A DNA stretch of 48,605 bases, taken from assembly GCF_014648095.1 (NCBI RefSeq), contig NZ_BMQL01000034.1, positions 1 through 48,605 on the forward strand, written 5' to 3'. Under the pieces are notes generated by a model. That model was given only the letters and a program-made list of their open reading frames with translations, was not told where the DNA came from and made no database searches. Numbering within the stretch: the stretch's first letter is position 1; each line of letters starts with the position of its first letter. Positions 27,078-37,195 of the stretch are shown here, piece by piece. Position numbers and translations under genes: made by a program. The DNA is from Deinococcus ruber (GTDB lineage Bacteria; Deinococcota; Deinococci; Deinococcales; Deinococcaceae).

Positions 27078-28288
27078 CCGGGCGGGCAGCGCCCCAGCTC
27101 CAGACGCCCCCGACCTTCAGCGATCTGCGGCGCGATTTCTCGTTTTCGGCAGTGCTGGCGGGCTTTATCTCGGTGGTGGTGGGCGTGTCGAGCAGCATCG
27201 GACTGGTGATCGCGGCGGCGCAGGCGGCCCACCTGACACCCACTCAGACCTCAAGCTGGATTCTGAGCATCTACATCGGCATCTTTGCGAGCGGCGTGCT
27301 GCTGACCTGGCGATACCGCGCCCCGATTCTGACCGCCTGGACGACGCCGGGGCTGGCGCTGGTGGTGTCGCTGGCCGGGCACCTCAGCTTTCCCGAAATC
27401 ATCGGGGCGTATGTGGTGAGTGCGGTGCTGATTACCGCGCTGGGCCTGAGCGGAGCCTTCGAGCGTGTCACCTCGCGCATACCCGCGCCGCTGGCCGCCG
27501 CGATGCTGGCAGGCGTGCTGATTCCTTTCGTGCTGAGCGCCTTTCGGGGGCTGCCGGGGTCGCCGCTGCTGGTGGGCAGCATGATTGTGGCGTACCTGCT
27601 GGGCCGCGCTTGGTGGCCGCGCTACGCCGTGCCGCTGGCGCTGCTGGCGGGCGTGCTGGTGTGTGTCCTGACCGGGCAACTCGGCAGCGTTCCCAGCGGC
27701 GGCGCGTTCGGCACGCTCGCCTTCACTGCGCCCACGTTCACGCTGCGCGGCCTGCTGACCCTGGCCCTGCCGATGACGCTGTTGACGCTGGTTTCACAGA
27801 ATCTGACGGGCGTGGCGGTGCTGCGGGCGTGCAGCTACGAGCGCGTACCCACCTCGCCGCTCATCACCGTGACCGGGCTGGCCTCGCTGCTGGCGGCTCC
27901 ATTCGGAGCGCATACCATCAATCTGGCGGCCATCACCGCCGCCATCGGCGCGTCTGCCGAGAGCCACCCGGACAGCAATCGCCGCTACATCGCCGGATTC
28001 GCCAACGCCTTTTTCTATCTGCTGGTGGGCATTTTTGCCGGATGGGTGGCGGACGCGGTGGCGGCGGTGCCGAGTGCCCTGATCGTGACGCTGGCAGGGC
28101 TGGCGCTGCTGAACACCACGCTGGGCAGCCTGCACACCGCCCTGCACGAGGAGCGCTGGCGCGAGGGGGCCGCCATCACCGCCTTCGTGACGGCGAGCGG
28201 CCTGAGTTTTCTGGGGCTGGGCAGTGCGCTGTGGGGGCTGCTGCTGGGCGGCGTGAGCGCGTGGCTGGCGTGGCGGCGCACCCGATGA
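27074..28288 (+). CDS. BenE-like benzoate/H+ symporter family membrane protein, copy 1
   Basis: 404 residues, about 12 membrane helices. Family pattern: FSAVLAGFISVVVGVSSSIGLV at the N-terminus, RAPILTAWTTPGLALVVSL and APFGAHTINLAAITAAIGASAESHPD in the second half, as in the BenE (COG3135) transporters. No benzoate-degradation gene is in the window, so the substrate may be different. The start at 27074 is fixed by the ATGA overlap with the previous gene; the open frame extends further 5'. Confidence 0.85.
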   Translation: MTGRAAPQLQTPPTFSDLRRDFSFSAVLAGFISVVVGVSSSIGLVIAAAQAAHLTPTQTSSWILSIYIGIFASGVLLTWRYRAPILTAWTTPGLALVVSLAGHLSFPEIIGAYVVSAVLITALGLSGAFERVTSRIPAPLAAAMLAGVLIPFVLSAFRGLPGSPLLVGSMIVAYLLGRAWWPRYAVPLALLAGVLVCVLTGQLGSVPSGGAFGTLAFTAPTFTLRGLLTLALPMTLLTLVSQNLTGVAVLRACSYERVPTSPLITVTGLASLLAAPFGAHTINLAAITAAIGASAESHPDSNRRYIAGFANAFFYLLVGIFAGWVADAVAAVPSALIVTLAGLALLNTTLGSLHTALHEERWREGAAITAFVTASGLSFLGLGSALWGLLLGGVSAWLAWRRTR

Positions 28289-29469
28289 CCCTCAGCGCCT
28301 CCAGATGGCCGTTCAGTGCCCTGGCGGCTGGCCTGATCGCGGTGCTGGTCAGTTTTTCGAGCAATATCCCGCTGTTCGTGCAGATGTTCGCCGCCACGCA
28401 TTTTTCGCCGTCTCAGTCGGTCAGCAGCCTGAGTGCCATGTACCTGACGCTGGGACTCCTGGGCGGCGCACTGTGCCTGCTGTACCGCGCCCCGATCATT
28501 CTGGGCTGGAATACGCCGGGGCTGGCCCTGCTGATTGCCGAAGGCAGCCGCTTTTCGCCGCAGGACGTGGTGGGAGCGCTGCTGCTGAGCGCCCTGGCCC
28601 TGACGCTCATCGGCCTGAGCGGGGCGTTCGATACGGTGGCCCGCCGCCTGCCCCCGGCGCTGGCCTCAGCGCTGCTGGCGGGCGTGCTGCTGCCGTTCGT
28701 ACTGCGCGGACTGGCGGCGGTGCCTGCCGCGCCCACCCTGACGCTGCCGCTGCTGGGCTCATACCTGCTGGGCCGCGCCCTCGCGCCGCGCTGGGCCGTT
28801 CCCGCCGCGCTGGTGGCAGGCATCGGAGCCGCCGCCCTCAGCGGCCAACTGCACTTCAGCGTGCCGCATCCGCTGGGCCACCTCGAACTGATTCGCCCGG
28901 CCTTCAGCCTGAGTGCCGCCCTGACGCTGGCGCTGCCCAGCACGGTGCTGGCGCTCTCCGCCCAGCATCTTCCCGGCCTCGCCATCCTGCAAACGAGCGG
29001 GTACAGCCGCGTTCCAGTCAGGCCACTCATCACCCTGACCGGACTGGGAGCGCTGCTCGCCGCGCCCTTTGGCAGCATCACGCTGAACATGGGCGCGATC
29101 ACGGCGGCGATCTGCACCGGGCCAGACGCTCACCCCGATCCGGCGAAGCGCTACATAGCGGGCCTGAGCTGTGCGGGCGGCTATCTGGCACTCGGCCTGG
29201 GCGCGGGCGGTCTGCTGCTGCTGGCAGGCGCGTTTCCCGCCCCGCTGATGCAGGCGCTGGCAGGCGTGGCGCTGCTGGGCGCGGTTTTAAATGGTCTGGA
29301 CGGCGTGATGAAAGACCCGCACTGGCGCGAACCCGCCCTTCTCACGCTCGCCGTGACCGCTTCAGGCTTCAGTCTGCTGGGCCTGAGCGGCGCGGTGTGG
29401 GGCCTGCTGCTGGGCTGGGGGCTGGCGCTTTTGCGCGACGGCTGGCACCGCAGGCAGGCAGGCCCATGA
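28285..29469 (+). CDS. BenE-like symporter family membrane protein, copy 2
   Basis: 394 residues, paralogous to the gene before it: FSALAAGLIAVLVSFSSNIPLF, RAPIILGWNTPGLALLIAE and APFGSITLNMGAITAAICTGPDAHPD lie at the same places. Sequence identity is moderate, so the duplication is old. Overlaps its neighbours by ATGA at both ends. Two such transporters back to back may form a pair or have different substrates. Confidence 0.85.
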   Translation: MTLSASRWPFSALAAGLIAVLVSFSSNIPLFVQMFAATHFSPSQSVSSLSAMYLTLGLLGGALCLLYRAPIILGWNTPGLALLIAEGSRFSPQDVVGALLLSALALTLIGLSGAFDTVARRLPPALASALLAGVLLPFVLRGLAAVPAAPTLTLPLLGSYLLGRALAPRWAVPAALVAGIGAAALSGQLHFSVPHPLGHLELIRPAFSLSAALTLALPSTVLALSAQHLPGLAILQTSGYSRVPVRPLITLTGLGALLAAPFGSITLNMGAITAAICTGPDAHPDPAKRYIAGLSCAGGYLALGLGAGGLLLLAGAFPAPLMQALAGVALLGAVLNGLDGVMKDPHWREPALLTLAVTASGFSLLGLSGAVWGLLLGWGLALLRDGWHRRQAGP

Positions 29470-29584
29470 ACGCTCTTTTCCCTGCTCAGACCACTCTCGC
29501 CAGTGCAGCGACGCTTTACCTTGAACCCACACGCCGACATTCGCCCCAGTTCAGCCGTTCAATCATGATTCAGGAGGCCCACCG

Positions 29585-29588
<4 letters not shown>
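29466..29588 (+). CDS. Small 40-residue ORF joining BenE copy 2 and lysT
   Basis: Opens MNALFPAQTTLASAATLYLE and ends with a basic, Ser/Arg-rich tail. Its ATG overlaps the stop of the second BenE gene (ATGA) and its own TGA overlaps the lysT ATG (ATGA). It fills exactly the gap of about 115 nt. No domain. It may be a small protein or only a coupling device. Confidence 0.4.
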
Positions 29589-30861
<1,273 letters not shown>

Positions 30862-30865
<4 letters not shown>

Positions 30866-31554
30866 ATGACCAAGAATTTGTGTCTATAGGATTTATCATC
30901 ATACAAAGCAGCCCAAAAAAGCCATTTATGCATGAAAGTGTCTGCAATCCGGTTTTCACGCCGACCCGTTGCGTTTGTTTCCTGCATCCACAGAACGAGG
31001 CGCTGACTTGGGATGACAAAAACAGCGAGTACCTAGAAAATTTAAACCTGAACAAAGATTCATTGGAAGAATACCGCAGACAGGTTGATGATCTATTGAC
31101 CAATGAGCGATGGGGATTCGATTCTGTCATTTCCGATATTGACAGCGCAGTCGGATTCTACAAGCGTTGGTTTAGCGAAAGAGATGATGTGCGTCTTTTT
31201 GAAATGGCAATTCCAAAAGAGTTTTGTGAAGACTTTCAGCTAACAGTATCACCTCCGACAGATAATTCGGCCCCTAGCGGAGTTTGGCTTGCTATAAAAG
31301 CATCGAAGAAGCCTAATTTCAAGAATTACATTGGATTTGAGGTTATAGGATATGAGGGATGGTCAACTAGGCACACTTCTGTTTGCTATGAAACAAGAGA
31401 GGGATTTGTAAAGGGGCTTCAAATAACTTTTAATGATTTGGGTCTTTTCAATACACTTCAAGATGCCAAGGCCGCTGCTCAAATGAACAACAATGCGGAG
31501 GGCGGCAGTGTAGGTGATGTGTGTTGGTATCCTATTCGATTCGCCGTCATGTAG
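30862..31554 (+). CDS. AT-richer orphan protein of unknown function
   Basis: 230 residues, composition clearly richer in A+T than both neighbours and rich in Asn, Lys, Ser and Phe. No family recognised. The C-terminal third (IGFEVIGYEGWSTRHTSVC, then FNDLGLFNTLQDA) resembles the product of the gene at 33690. The start overlaps the lysT stop as ATGA, so it is read with lysT. Its size, low GC and standing alone among core genes recall immunity or antitoxin-like cargo, but this is inference. Confidence 0.75.
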
Positions 31555-31565
31555 AGGAAAACTTT

Positions 31566-32054
31566 ATGACCCCAACCATCCGCCTCGCCACCGCTACCGA
31601 CATTCCCCGCCTCCTGCCGCTGATGCGTGGGCTGGCAGAATACGAACATTATCTGGACGTGTTCGCCGTCACCGAAGACGTGCTGAGGCGGCAGGGCTTC
31701 GAGAAGTCGCCGCCCGATTTTTATGCGCTGGTGGCCGATTCCGGCTCGGAGCTGCTGGGCATGCTGGTGTATTACTTCCTGCCGTTTACGGCCACTGCCC
31801 GGCCCACGCTGTTCATCAAAGAGCTGTACGTGACGCAGGAAGCGCATGGGCAGCAACTCGGAGAACGGCTGATGGCGAAAGCGGCGCAACAGGCGCTGGA
31901 GCACGGCTGCGGCGCAATGCTCTGGGCGGTGGCCGACTGGAATGCGGGCGGCAAAAAGTTTTATGAGCGGCTGGGAGCCACGCCCAATCCGGTCTGGATC
32001 GATTACGGCCTGCGCGGGGAAGCGCTGGAAAAGCTGGCAAAGGAGCAGCCGTGA
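31566..32054 (+). CDS. GNAT-family N-acetyltransferase
   Basis: 162 residues. The fold begins TIRLATATDIPRLLPLMRGLAEYEHY; the acetyl-CoA-binding region is LFIKELYVTQEAHGQQLGERLMAKAAQ, and the end has WNAGGKKFYERLGA. Of the diamine acetyltransferase-like type by pattern; substrate unknown. A GAGG site lies before the ATG at 31566. Its stop overlaps the PhzF start as GTGA. Confidence 0.85.
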   Translation: MTPTIRLATATDIPRLLPLMRGLAEYEHYLDVFAVTEDVLRRQGFEKSPPDFYALVADSGSELLGMLVYYFLPFTATARPTLFIKELYVTQEAHGQQLGERLMAKAAQQALEHGCGAMLWAVADWNAGGKKFYERLGATPNPVWIDYGLRGEALEKLAKEQP

Positions 32055-32866
32055 TTCTTCCGCTCTACCAGATCGACGCCTTTACCCGCCGCGTGTTCGG
32101 GGGCAATCCGGCGGCGGTGCTGCCTCTTCCCCACTGGCTGCCCGACACCGTGCTGCAACACGTCGCCACCGAAAACAATCTGGCGGAAACGGCGTTCTTC
32201 GTGCCGCTGGAAGGCCGCCCCAACAGCTACCATCTGCGCTGGTTCACGCCCACGCAGGAGGTGAATTTCTGCGGACATGCCACGCTCGCCACCGCCTATG
32301 CGCTGTGGGAATGCCTGGGCGAGCGTGCGCCCGAATTGACGTTCCAGACGCGCATGGGCGACCTGACAGCGGTGCGCGGCGAAGATGGCGCGGTGGTGCT
32401 CGACTTCCCCAGGCTCGACCCGGTGCCAGCGTCTCAGACGCCCGCCGAACTCTCGGAGCTGCTGGGAACGCCCGTGCAGGAGATCTTCACGGTGGCGGCT
32501 GGAAATGTCAGCGTGTTCGCGGTGCTCGACTCGGAAGCGGCAGTCAGGGGGCTGGTGCCCGATTGGGGGCGGCTGAGTCCACTCGACGACCTCACCATCA
32601 CGGCGCGGGGCGAGCAGGCCGATTTCGTCTCGCGCTGCTTCGCCCCCGGCATGGGCATTCCCGAAGACCCGGTGACGGGCTCCGCACACGCCACCCTCGC
32701 GCCGTACTGGAGCACAAAGCTGGGAAAGACGCGGCTGCACGCGCTTCAGGTGTCGGCACGCGGCGGCGAACTGCACTGCGAGGTGCTCCCAGACCGGGTG
32801 AAGGTCAGCGGGCACGCGGCGCTGTATTTCGAAGGCCGCGTCCACCTCACGAACACGGACATCTGA
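32051..32866 (+). CDS. PhzF-family isomerase
   Basis: 271 residues. The two-lobed diaminopimelate-epimerase fold is clear: FGGNPAAVLPLP at residues 16-27, the catalytic Glu46 in ENNLAETAFF, GHAT at residues 75-78 after RWFTPTQEV, and the second-half APGMGIPEDPVTGSAHATLAPY. Members isomerise varied small substrates; the one in phenazine synthesis is only the founder. GTG start overlapping the GNAT stop. Confidence 0.9.
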   Translation: MILPLYQIDAFTRRVFGGNPAAVLPLPHWLPDTVLQHVATENNLAETAFFVPLEGRPNSYHLRWFTPTQEVNFCGHATLATAYALWECLGERAPELTFQTRMGDLTAVRGEDGAVVLDFPRLDPVPASQTPAELSELLGTPVQEIFTVAAGNVSVFAVLDSEAAVRGLVPDWGRLSPLDDLTITARGEQADFVSRCFAPGMGIPEDPVTGSAHATLAPYWSTKLGKTRLHALQVSARGGELHCEVLPDRVKVSGHAALYFEGRVHLTNTDI

Positions 32867-32878
32867 AGGAGGATACCC

Positions 32879-33298
32879 ATGAACGATTCACCTTCCCGCC
32901 GCTTTCTCTTTCCCGACGGACTGGCAAAAGTGCCCGGTTACACGCCAGTCGTCGAGGTTCGCGCAGGGCGCACGGCCTATATTTCCGGGCAGGTGCCGAC
33001 AGACGAAGTCGGACGCCTGATCGGTGCAAGCGACTTCGAGGCGCAGGCCCGGCAGGTCTTTCAGAATCTTGAGCGGGCGCTGCGGGCTGCCGATATGGAT
33101 TTTTCCCACGTCGTCAAGTTCGGCATCTATCTGACCGACATGGCGAACCTCACGGCCATGCGCCGCGTGCGCGACGAATTCATCGGCGCCGCGCAGCCCC
33201 CCGCCAGCACGCTGGTTCAGGTGGCAGCGCTGGGACATCCGGAGTGGCTCTTCGAGGTAGACGCCGTCGCTGTCGCCCCTCTGGACGCGGGCGCATGA
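32879..33298 (+). CDS. RidA/YjgF/Rid family protein
   Basis: 139 residues. Includes TAYISGQVPTDEVGRLIG, QVFQNLERALRAADMDFSHVVKFGIYLTD and PPASTLVQVAALGHPEWLFEVDAVAV; the last segment is where RidA enzymes carry the catalytic Arg in the form RxxxxV, here replaced by ASTLVQVAAL, so it belongs to a Rid subgroup whose imine deaminase activity is uncertain. AAGGAGG ribosome binding site. Overlaps the VOC gene by ATGA. Confidence 0.85.
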   Translation: MNDSPSRRFLFPDGLAKVPGYTPVVEVRAGRTAYISGQVPTDEVGRLIGASDFEAQARQVFQNLERALRAADMDFSHVVKFGIYLTDMANLTAMRRVRDEFIGAAQPPASTLVQVAALGHPEWLFEVDAVAVAPLDAGA

Positions 33299-33693
33299 AT
33301 ATCCGCCTCGATCACAGCGTTCTGCACGTCTCGAACTGGGAAATCTCCAACGCCTTCTACCGCGACGTGATGGGCGCAGAGGTGGTTGCACGCGGCGCAG
33401 GCTACTTCTACCGCTTCGGCATGCAGCAGCTCAATCTGCACGGCCCCGGCCTGAACCCCGCGCCGCTGGCCCGCGTTCCGGTGGTGCCGGGCAACAGCGA
33501 CCTGTGCTTTGTCTGGGACGGCCCGGTTGAGGGCGCCGCCGAGCATCTGAACGCACACGGCGTGGCGGTGGAACTCGGCCCGGTGGCGCGGTTCGGGGCG
33601 CAGGGCGAGGGCACCAGCGTGTATTTCCGCGACCCAGACGGCACGCTGCTGGAATTCATCAGCTACGCGAATGGCAAAGCTGAACAGCCATGA
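33295..33693 (+). CDS. Glyoxalase/bleomycin resistance (VOC) superfamily protein
   Basis: 132 residues. Two beta-alpha-beta-beta-beta modules: IRLDHSVLHVSNWEISNAFYRDVMGAEV with a His metal ligand near the N-terminus, and the C-terminal TSVYFRDPDGTLLEFISY with the Glu ligand. Substrate unknown. Start at 33295 in an ATGA overlap with the preceding RidA gene. Confidence 0.85.
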   Translation: MNIRLDHSVLHVSNWEISNAFYRDVMGAEVVARGAGYFYRFGMQQLNLHGPGLNPAPLARVPVVPGNSDLCFVWDGPVEGAAEHLNAHGVAVELGPVARFGAQGEGTSVYFRDPDGTLLEFISYANGKAEQP

Positions 33694-34232
33694 GCGCCCC
33701 TTCTGCATCGTTAGGATTTTTGAAAGCTCAGTTAATCCCTCGGCCTGACTGGCTGTCGAAGCGAATTCCAGAGCGCTACCTCGAACTTTCGACGTGTGAG
33801 GGAAAATTGGAGCCTAATGCTCTTCCGCTAGCACAGACTTTCCCTCTTCCAAGCAGCGGCAGCCAACAGATAAGAGACGATCAACTGTTGATCGAGCTTG
33901 GGCTGAGCAAACAGAGTCTTGAAGTCTTCCAGAATGAATCAGATCTAGCAGAAATTCCTTTACTTCCTTCGCCCATAGGCACTGTATTGGGTTATGCCGT
34001 TCTGGTATTTGAATGGAGCGGATACGGTTGGCATTCTCAGAACTGCAATAATATGCCAGATGATCTTCACAGTCGGGATTTAGTTTTCAATACTCTAGGC
34101 CTGATTGACAACGAGAGGGACGCTTTTATTCTTACAGACTGGATGAATGACTGCGGCGCTAAAACAGAACCTGGCCCGTGGATCACTGTCAGCGTCCATG
34201 AAGTGAATCCGACAAGGAGCTTGAACCCATGA
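33690..34232 (+). CDS. AT-richer orphan protein, related in pattern to the one at 30862
   Basis: 180 residues, lower in G+C than both neighbours. The C-terminal half LGYAVLVFEWSGYGWHS, then a Cys, then FNTLGLIDNERDA and W.TVSVHEV, shares the order and spacing of key residues with the C-terminal third of the protein at 30862. ATGA overlaps at both ends join it to the VOC and DJ-1 genes, with no separate promoter. No known family is recognised; an immunity-like role is possible. Confidence 0.75.
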   Translation: MSAPSASLGFLKAQLIPRPDWLSKRIPERYLELSTCEGKLEPNALPLAQTFPLPSSGSQQIRDDQLLIELGLSKQSLEVFQNESDLAEIPLLPSPIGTVLGYAVLVFEWSGYGWHSQNCNNMPDDLHSRDLVFNTLGLIDNERDAFILTDWMNDCGAKTEPGPWITVSVHEVNPTRSLNP

Positions 34233-34849
34233 CCCTGACCATCGGGATTTTCGTATTCGACGGCTTCGAGGCGCTCGATGTGGCGGGGCCGTTCGAGGTC
34301 TTCAGCACGGCAGGCCGCCTGACCGCCCGGCAGGGACAGCCGCCCGCTTTCAAGCCGATCATGCTGTCTCAGTTCTCGCAGTCGGTCAGCGGGCGCGGGG
34401 CGTTCCGGGTGGTTCCGCACGGCACCATCGACCATCACCCGCCGCTCGACGTGCTGATTCTGCCGGGCGGCGTGATGGACGACGCCAACGATGAACAGGT
34501 GCTGAGCTGGGTGCAGGCGCAGCAGGAGACGGTGCAGCTCACGGCGTCGGTCTGTACCGGGGCGTTCATTCTGGGCTGGGCCGGACTGCTGCCCGAACTG
34601 GCAACCACCCACCAGGAAGATCAGGAACTGCTGGCCGCCACCTTTCCCGGCACGCGTATTTCGCAGCAGCGTTTCGTGGATGCCGGGCGCATCGTCACGG
34701 CGGGCGGCATCAGCGCGGGCATCGACATGAGCCTGCATCTGGTGGAGCGCCTGCACAGCCGCGAACTGGCCGAGCAGACGGCGCGGCAGATGGAATACGA
34801 CTGGAAACAGCAACCGCCCGAAGCGCCCCCCGGCGACGTGGGGTACTGA
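34229..34849 (+). CDS. DJ-1/PfpI (glutamine amidotransferase-like) family protein
   Basis: 206 residues. Begins LTIGIFVFDGFEALDVAGPFEVFS; the nucleophile elbow is ASVCTGAFILGWAGLL with the Cys at about residue 109; GGISAGIDMSLHLVERL follows. Close to the transcription-factor-like or isonitrile-hydratase-like branch but without an HTH domain. Reaction unknown. Overlaps the AT-richer gene by ATGA. Confidence 0.87.
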   Translation: MTLTIGIFVFDGFEALDVAGPFEVFSTAGRLTARQGQPPAFKPIMLSQFSQSVSGRGAFRVVPHGTIDHHPPLDVLILPGGVMDDANDEQVLSWVQAQQETVQLTASVCTGAFILGWAGLLPELATTHQEDQELLAATFPGTRISQQRFVDAGRIVTAGGISAGIDMSLHLVERLHSRELAEQTARQMEYDWKQQPPEAPPGDVGY

Positions 34850-34918
34850 GCATGACCGCCGCACAGGGCTGCATCCTGATTCTGCCGCGCCCCACCCGAC
34901 CCCAAGGAGACTGAACCC

Positions 34919-35437
<519 letters not shown>

Positions 35438-35439
35438 CT

Positions 35440-35445
35440 TACACT
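35440..35445 (+). promoter_or_regulatory. -10 box of the zinc-ribbon gene
   Basis: TACACT exactly 6 nt before the ATG at 35452. This provides an internal leaderless promoter for the last genes of the lysine cluster. Confidence 0.55.
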
Positions 35446-35451
35446 GTGGGT

Positions 35452-35787
35452 ATGAGTATTCTGGAAGTCATCTGCCCCGTCTGTGATGAGGTGCTGGAAC
35501 TGAGCGACGCAGACCGCGCCGAGCTGGAAATCGGTGATCTGATCGTCTGCGAGAACTGTCACGCCGAGATGGAAGTGACGCGCAACGCGGGCGACGATTT
35601 CGACCTCGAACTGATGGGCATTCTGACCACCTGCCCCAACTGCGGCGAGGAATTCGACGTGACCGAGGACATGCTGGAGGCCAGCGGCACCGTCAGTGGC
35701 AACGGCCCGGAGAGCAGCACAGTGGTGCAGTGCCCCCACTGTCAGGCGCATATCGAGCTGGAATTCGAGGAGGAACCCCAGAACTGA
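35452..35787 (+). CDS. LysW-like zinc-ribbon protein with two ribbon modules, no carrier tail
   Basis: 111 residues, very acidic. The N-terminal module CPVC ... CENC has the length and spacing of the LysW zinc ribbon, including EIGDLIVCENCHAEMEV, which parallels the ELGELVVCEDCGAELEV pattern known for Thermus LysW. A second module has CPNC near residue 60 and CPHC near residue 97. It ends in EFEEEPQN, without the EDWGE tail. Perhaps a duplicated, zinc-keeping relative of LysW; its role is unknown. Leaderless start at 35452. Confidence 0.75.
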   Translation: MSILEVICPVCDEVLELSDADRAELEIGDLIVCENCHAEMEVTRNAGDDFDLELMGILTTCPNCGEEFDVTEDMLEASGTVSGNGPESSTVVQCPHCQAHIELEFEEEPQN

Positions 35788-35894
35788 ATCCTGAACTGCT
35801 CGGCTGACCGGTCTAGGCAATTTCGTTTGAAAAGTAGAAGGCGCTGTAACCTATCAAGCGCAAAGGAACCCGCGTGGTTCCAGGGAGGGGTACT

Positions 35895-36068
35895 ATGGCA
35901 ACCGTCAAATTTGAAAGCCCGGAGAGCGGCGCGATCATCGAACTGGAGAATCCCGAACTCGGCGAACTGGTACTGGACGAAGATACCGGCGTGGAGCTGG
36001 AAGTCGTGAGCATCGACCCGCCCCGCCTCGCCCCGGCCCCGCAGGAAGCCGAGGACTGGGGAGAATAA
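35895..36068 (+). CDS. lysW: LysW carrier protein without zinc-ligand cysteines
   Basis: 57 residues. LysW's C-terminal Glu gamma-carboxyl carries alpha-aminoadipate and later intermediates. The tail EAEDWGE is intact and [22 protein letters not shown] matches LysW. But the four zinc positions are SPES and DEDT in place of CPEC and CEDC: no cysteine exists in the whole protein. AGGGAGGGG ribosome binding site, start 35895. The position directly before lysX supports its role as substrate. Fold stability without zinc must be reached in another way, or zinc is not needed. Confidence 0.9.
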   Translation: MATVKFESPESGAIIELENPELGELVLDEDTGVELEVVSIDPPRLAPAPQEAEDWGE

Positions 36069-36079
36069 GCCGTCATGGC

Positions 36080-36128
36080 TGATGGGTGGTGTGGAACGAG
36101 GCGACCGCCCGGCCCACATCACCCATCA
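36080..36128. repeat. Inverted repeat between lysW and lysX
   Basis: TGATGGGTGGTGTGG (36080-36094) and CCACATCACCCATCA (36114-36128) pair at 14 of 15 positions around a 19-nt loop. It stands between two cotranscribed genes and could stabilise or attenuate the message. Confidence 0.55.
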
Positions 36129-36150
36129 CCCAACACGCATCACTAATTTT

Positions 36151-37005
36151 ATGGCCGAACTCGCTGTGCTGTACGACCGAATCCGCCCCGACGAGCGGAT
36201 GCTTTTTGAAGCCCTGGACGAACTGGGCGTGCCCTACGACAAGGTCTACACGCCCCAGCTGAAATTGACCTTCGATGCGGCTGGCACGGCGCAGGTGCCG
36301 TGGAAAGTCGCCATCGAACGCTGTGTGTCGCAGTCTCGCGGGCACGGCGTCACGCGGGCGCTGGAGGGCTTCGGCGTCAAGGTCATCAATCCGGCCCACG
36401 TCATCGAGCTGTGCGGCGACAAGCTGGCAACCAATGCCCGTCTGCACGCGGCGGGCCTGCCCACACCGCGCACGGGCGTGGCCTTCGACGGCGAGGCGGC
36501 GCTGGAACTGATCGAGGAACTCGGCTATCCGGTGGTGCTCAAGCCCACCGTTGGAAGCTGGGGCCGCATGGTCAGCAAGCTGAATGACCGCGACGCCGCC
36601 GAAGCCGTGATCGAGCACAAAGAAGTGCTGGGCGGCCCACAGCACGGCATTTTCTACGTGCAGGAGCTGATTGCCAAACCCGAGCGCGATATCCGCGCCT
36701 TCGTGGTGGGCGGCGTGTGCATCGGGGCGATCTACCGCACTTCCGAACACTGGATCACCAACACCGCACGCGGCGCAAAAGCCAGCCGCTGCGAGGTAAC
36801 GCCCGAACTCGCTGATCTGGCGGTCAGGTCGGCGGCAGCGGTGAACGGGCAGATCGTGGCGATTGATCTGGTGGAAGACCCCGCACGCGGTCTGCTGGTC
36901 ATCGAGATCAATCACACCATGGAATTCAAGAACTCGGTGAGCACCACCGGCGTCAACATTCCAAAAGCGATGGCCGAGTACGCGATTGGGCTGCTGAACG
37001 GCTGA
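36151..37005 (+). CDS. lysX: Alpha-aminoadipate-LysW ligase
   Basis: 284 residues, ATP-grasp fold. It joins the amino group of alpha-aminoadipate to the C-terminal Glu of LysW using ATP. Visible: [38 protein letters not shown] with the ATP-binding Lys, [21 protein letters not shown] and the metal-binding [21 protein letters not shown]. The EFKNS motif marks LysX/ArgX against RimK. No ribosome binding site before the ATG at 36151; TAATTTT precedes it. The remaining lysine genes (lysZ, lysY, lysJ, lysK) are not in the window. Confidence 0.93.
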   Translation: MAELAVLYDRIRPDERMLFEALDELGVPYDKVYTPQLKLTFDAAGTAQVPWKVAIERCVSQSRGHGVTRALEGFGVKVINPAHVIELCGDKLATNARLHAAGLPTPRTGVAFDGEAALELIEELGYPVVLKPTVGSWGRMVSKLNDRDAAEAVIEHKEVLGGPQHGIFYVQELIAKPERDIRAFVVGGVCIGAIYRTSEHWITNTARGAKASRCEVTPELADLAVRSAAAVNGQIVAIDLVEDPARGLLVIEINHTMEFKNSVSTTGVNIPKAMAEYAIGLLNG

Positions 37006-37055
37006 AGCCAACTGCTCTTCCACACGGCAGCGGTAGAAAGTCGGAGAAAACCAAC

Positions 37056-37095
37056 AAAGGCAGGATCGAAGGACTGACTCTTCGATCCTGCCTTT
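37056..37095 (+). terminator. Terminator of the lysine operon
   Basis: Perfect 16-bp stem AAAGGCAGGATCGAAG / CTTCGATCCTGCCTTT with an 8-base loop, 50 nt after lysX. Confidence 0.88.
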
Positions 37096-37183
37096 CGCAT
37101 AGAGATTAAAGGCAAGACAGCTAGATTAGAAAAATGAGATTTTAAGATTCTAACTTCTTAAGTATTTTGTCAGTGGAAATTTC

Positions 37184-37189
37184 TATGCT
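37184..37189 (+). promoter_or_regulatory. -10 box of the pilin gene
   Basis: TATGCT exactly 6 nt before the ATG at 37196, in an AT-rich stretch. No clear -35 box at the usual distance. Confidence 0.5.
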
Positions 37190-37195
37190 CCAGTT

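Noticed and set aside
34852..34914. 20-codon ORF between the DJ-1 gene and lysU
   Set aside because: No ribosome binding site, no -10 box, no overlap at either end, and its 3' part contains the lysU ribosome binding site.
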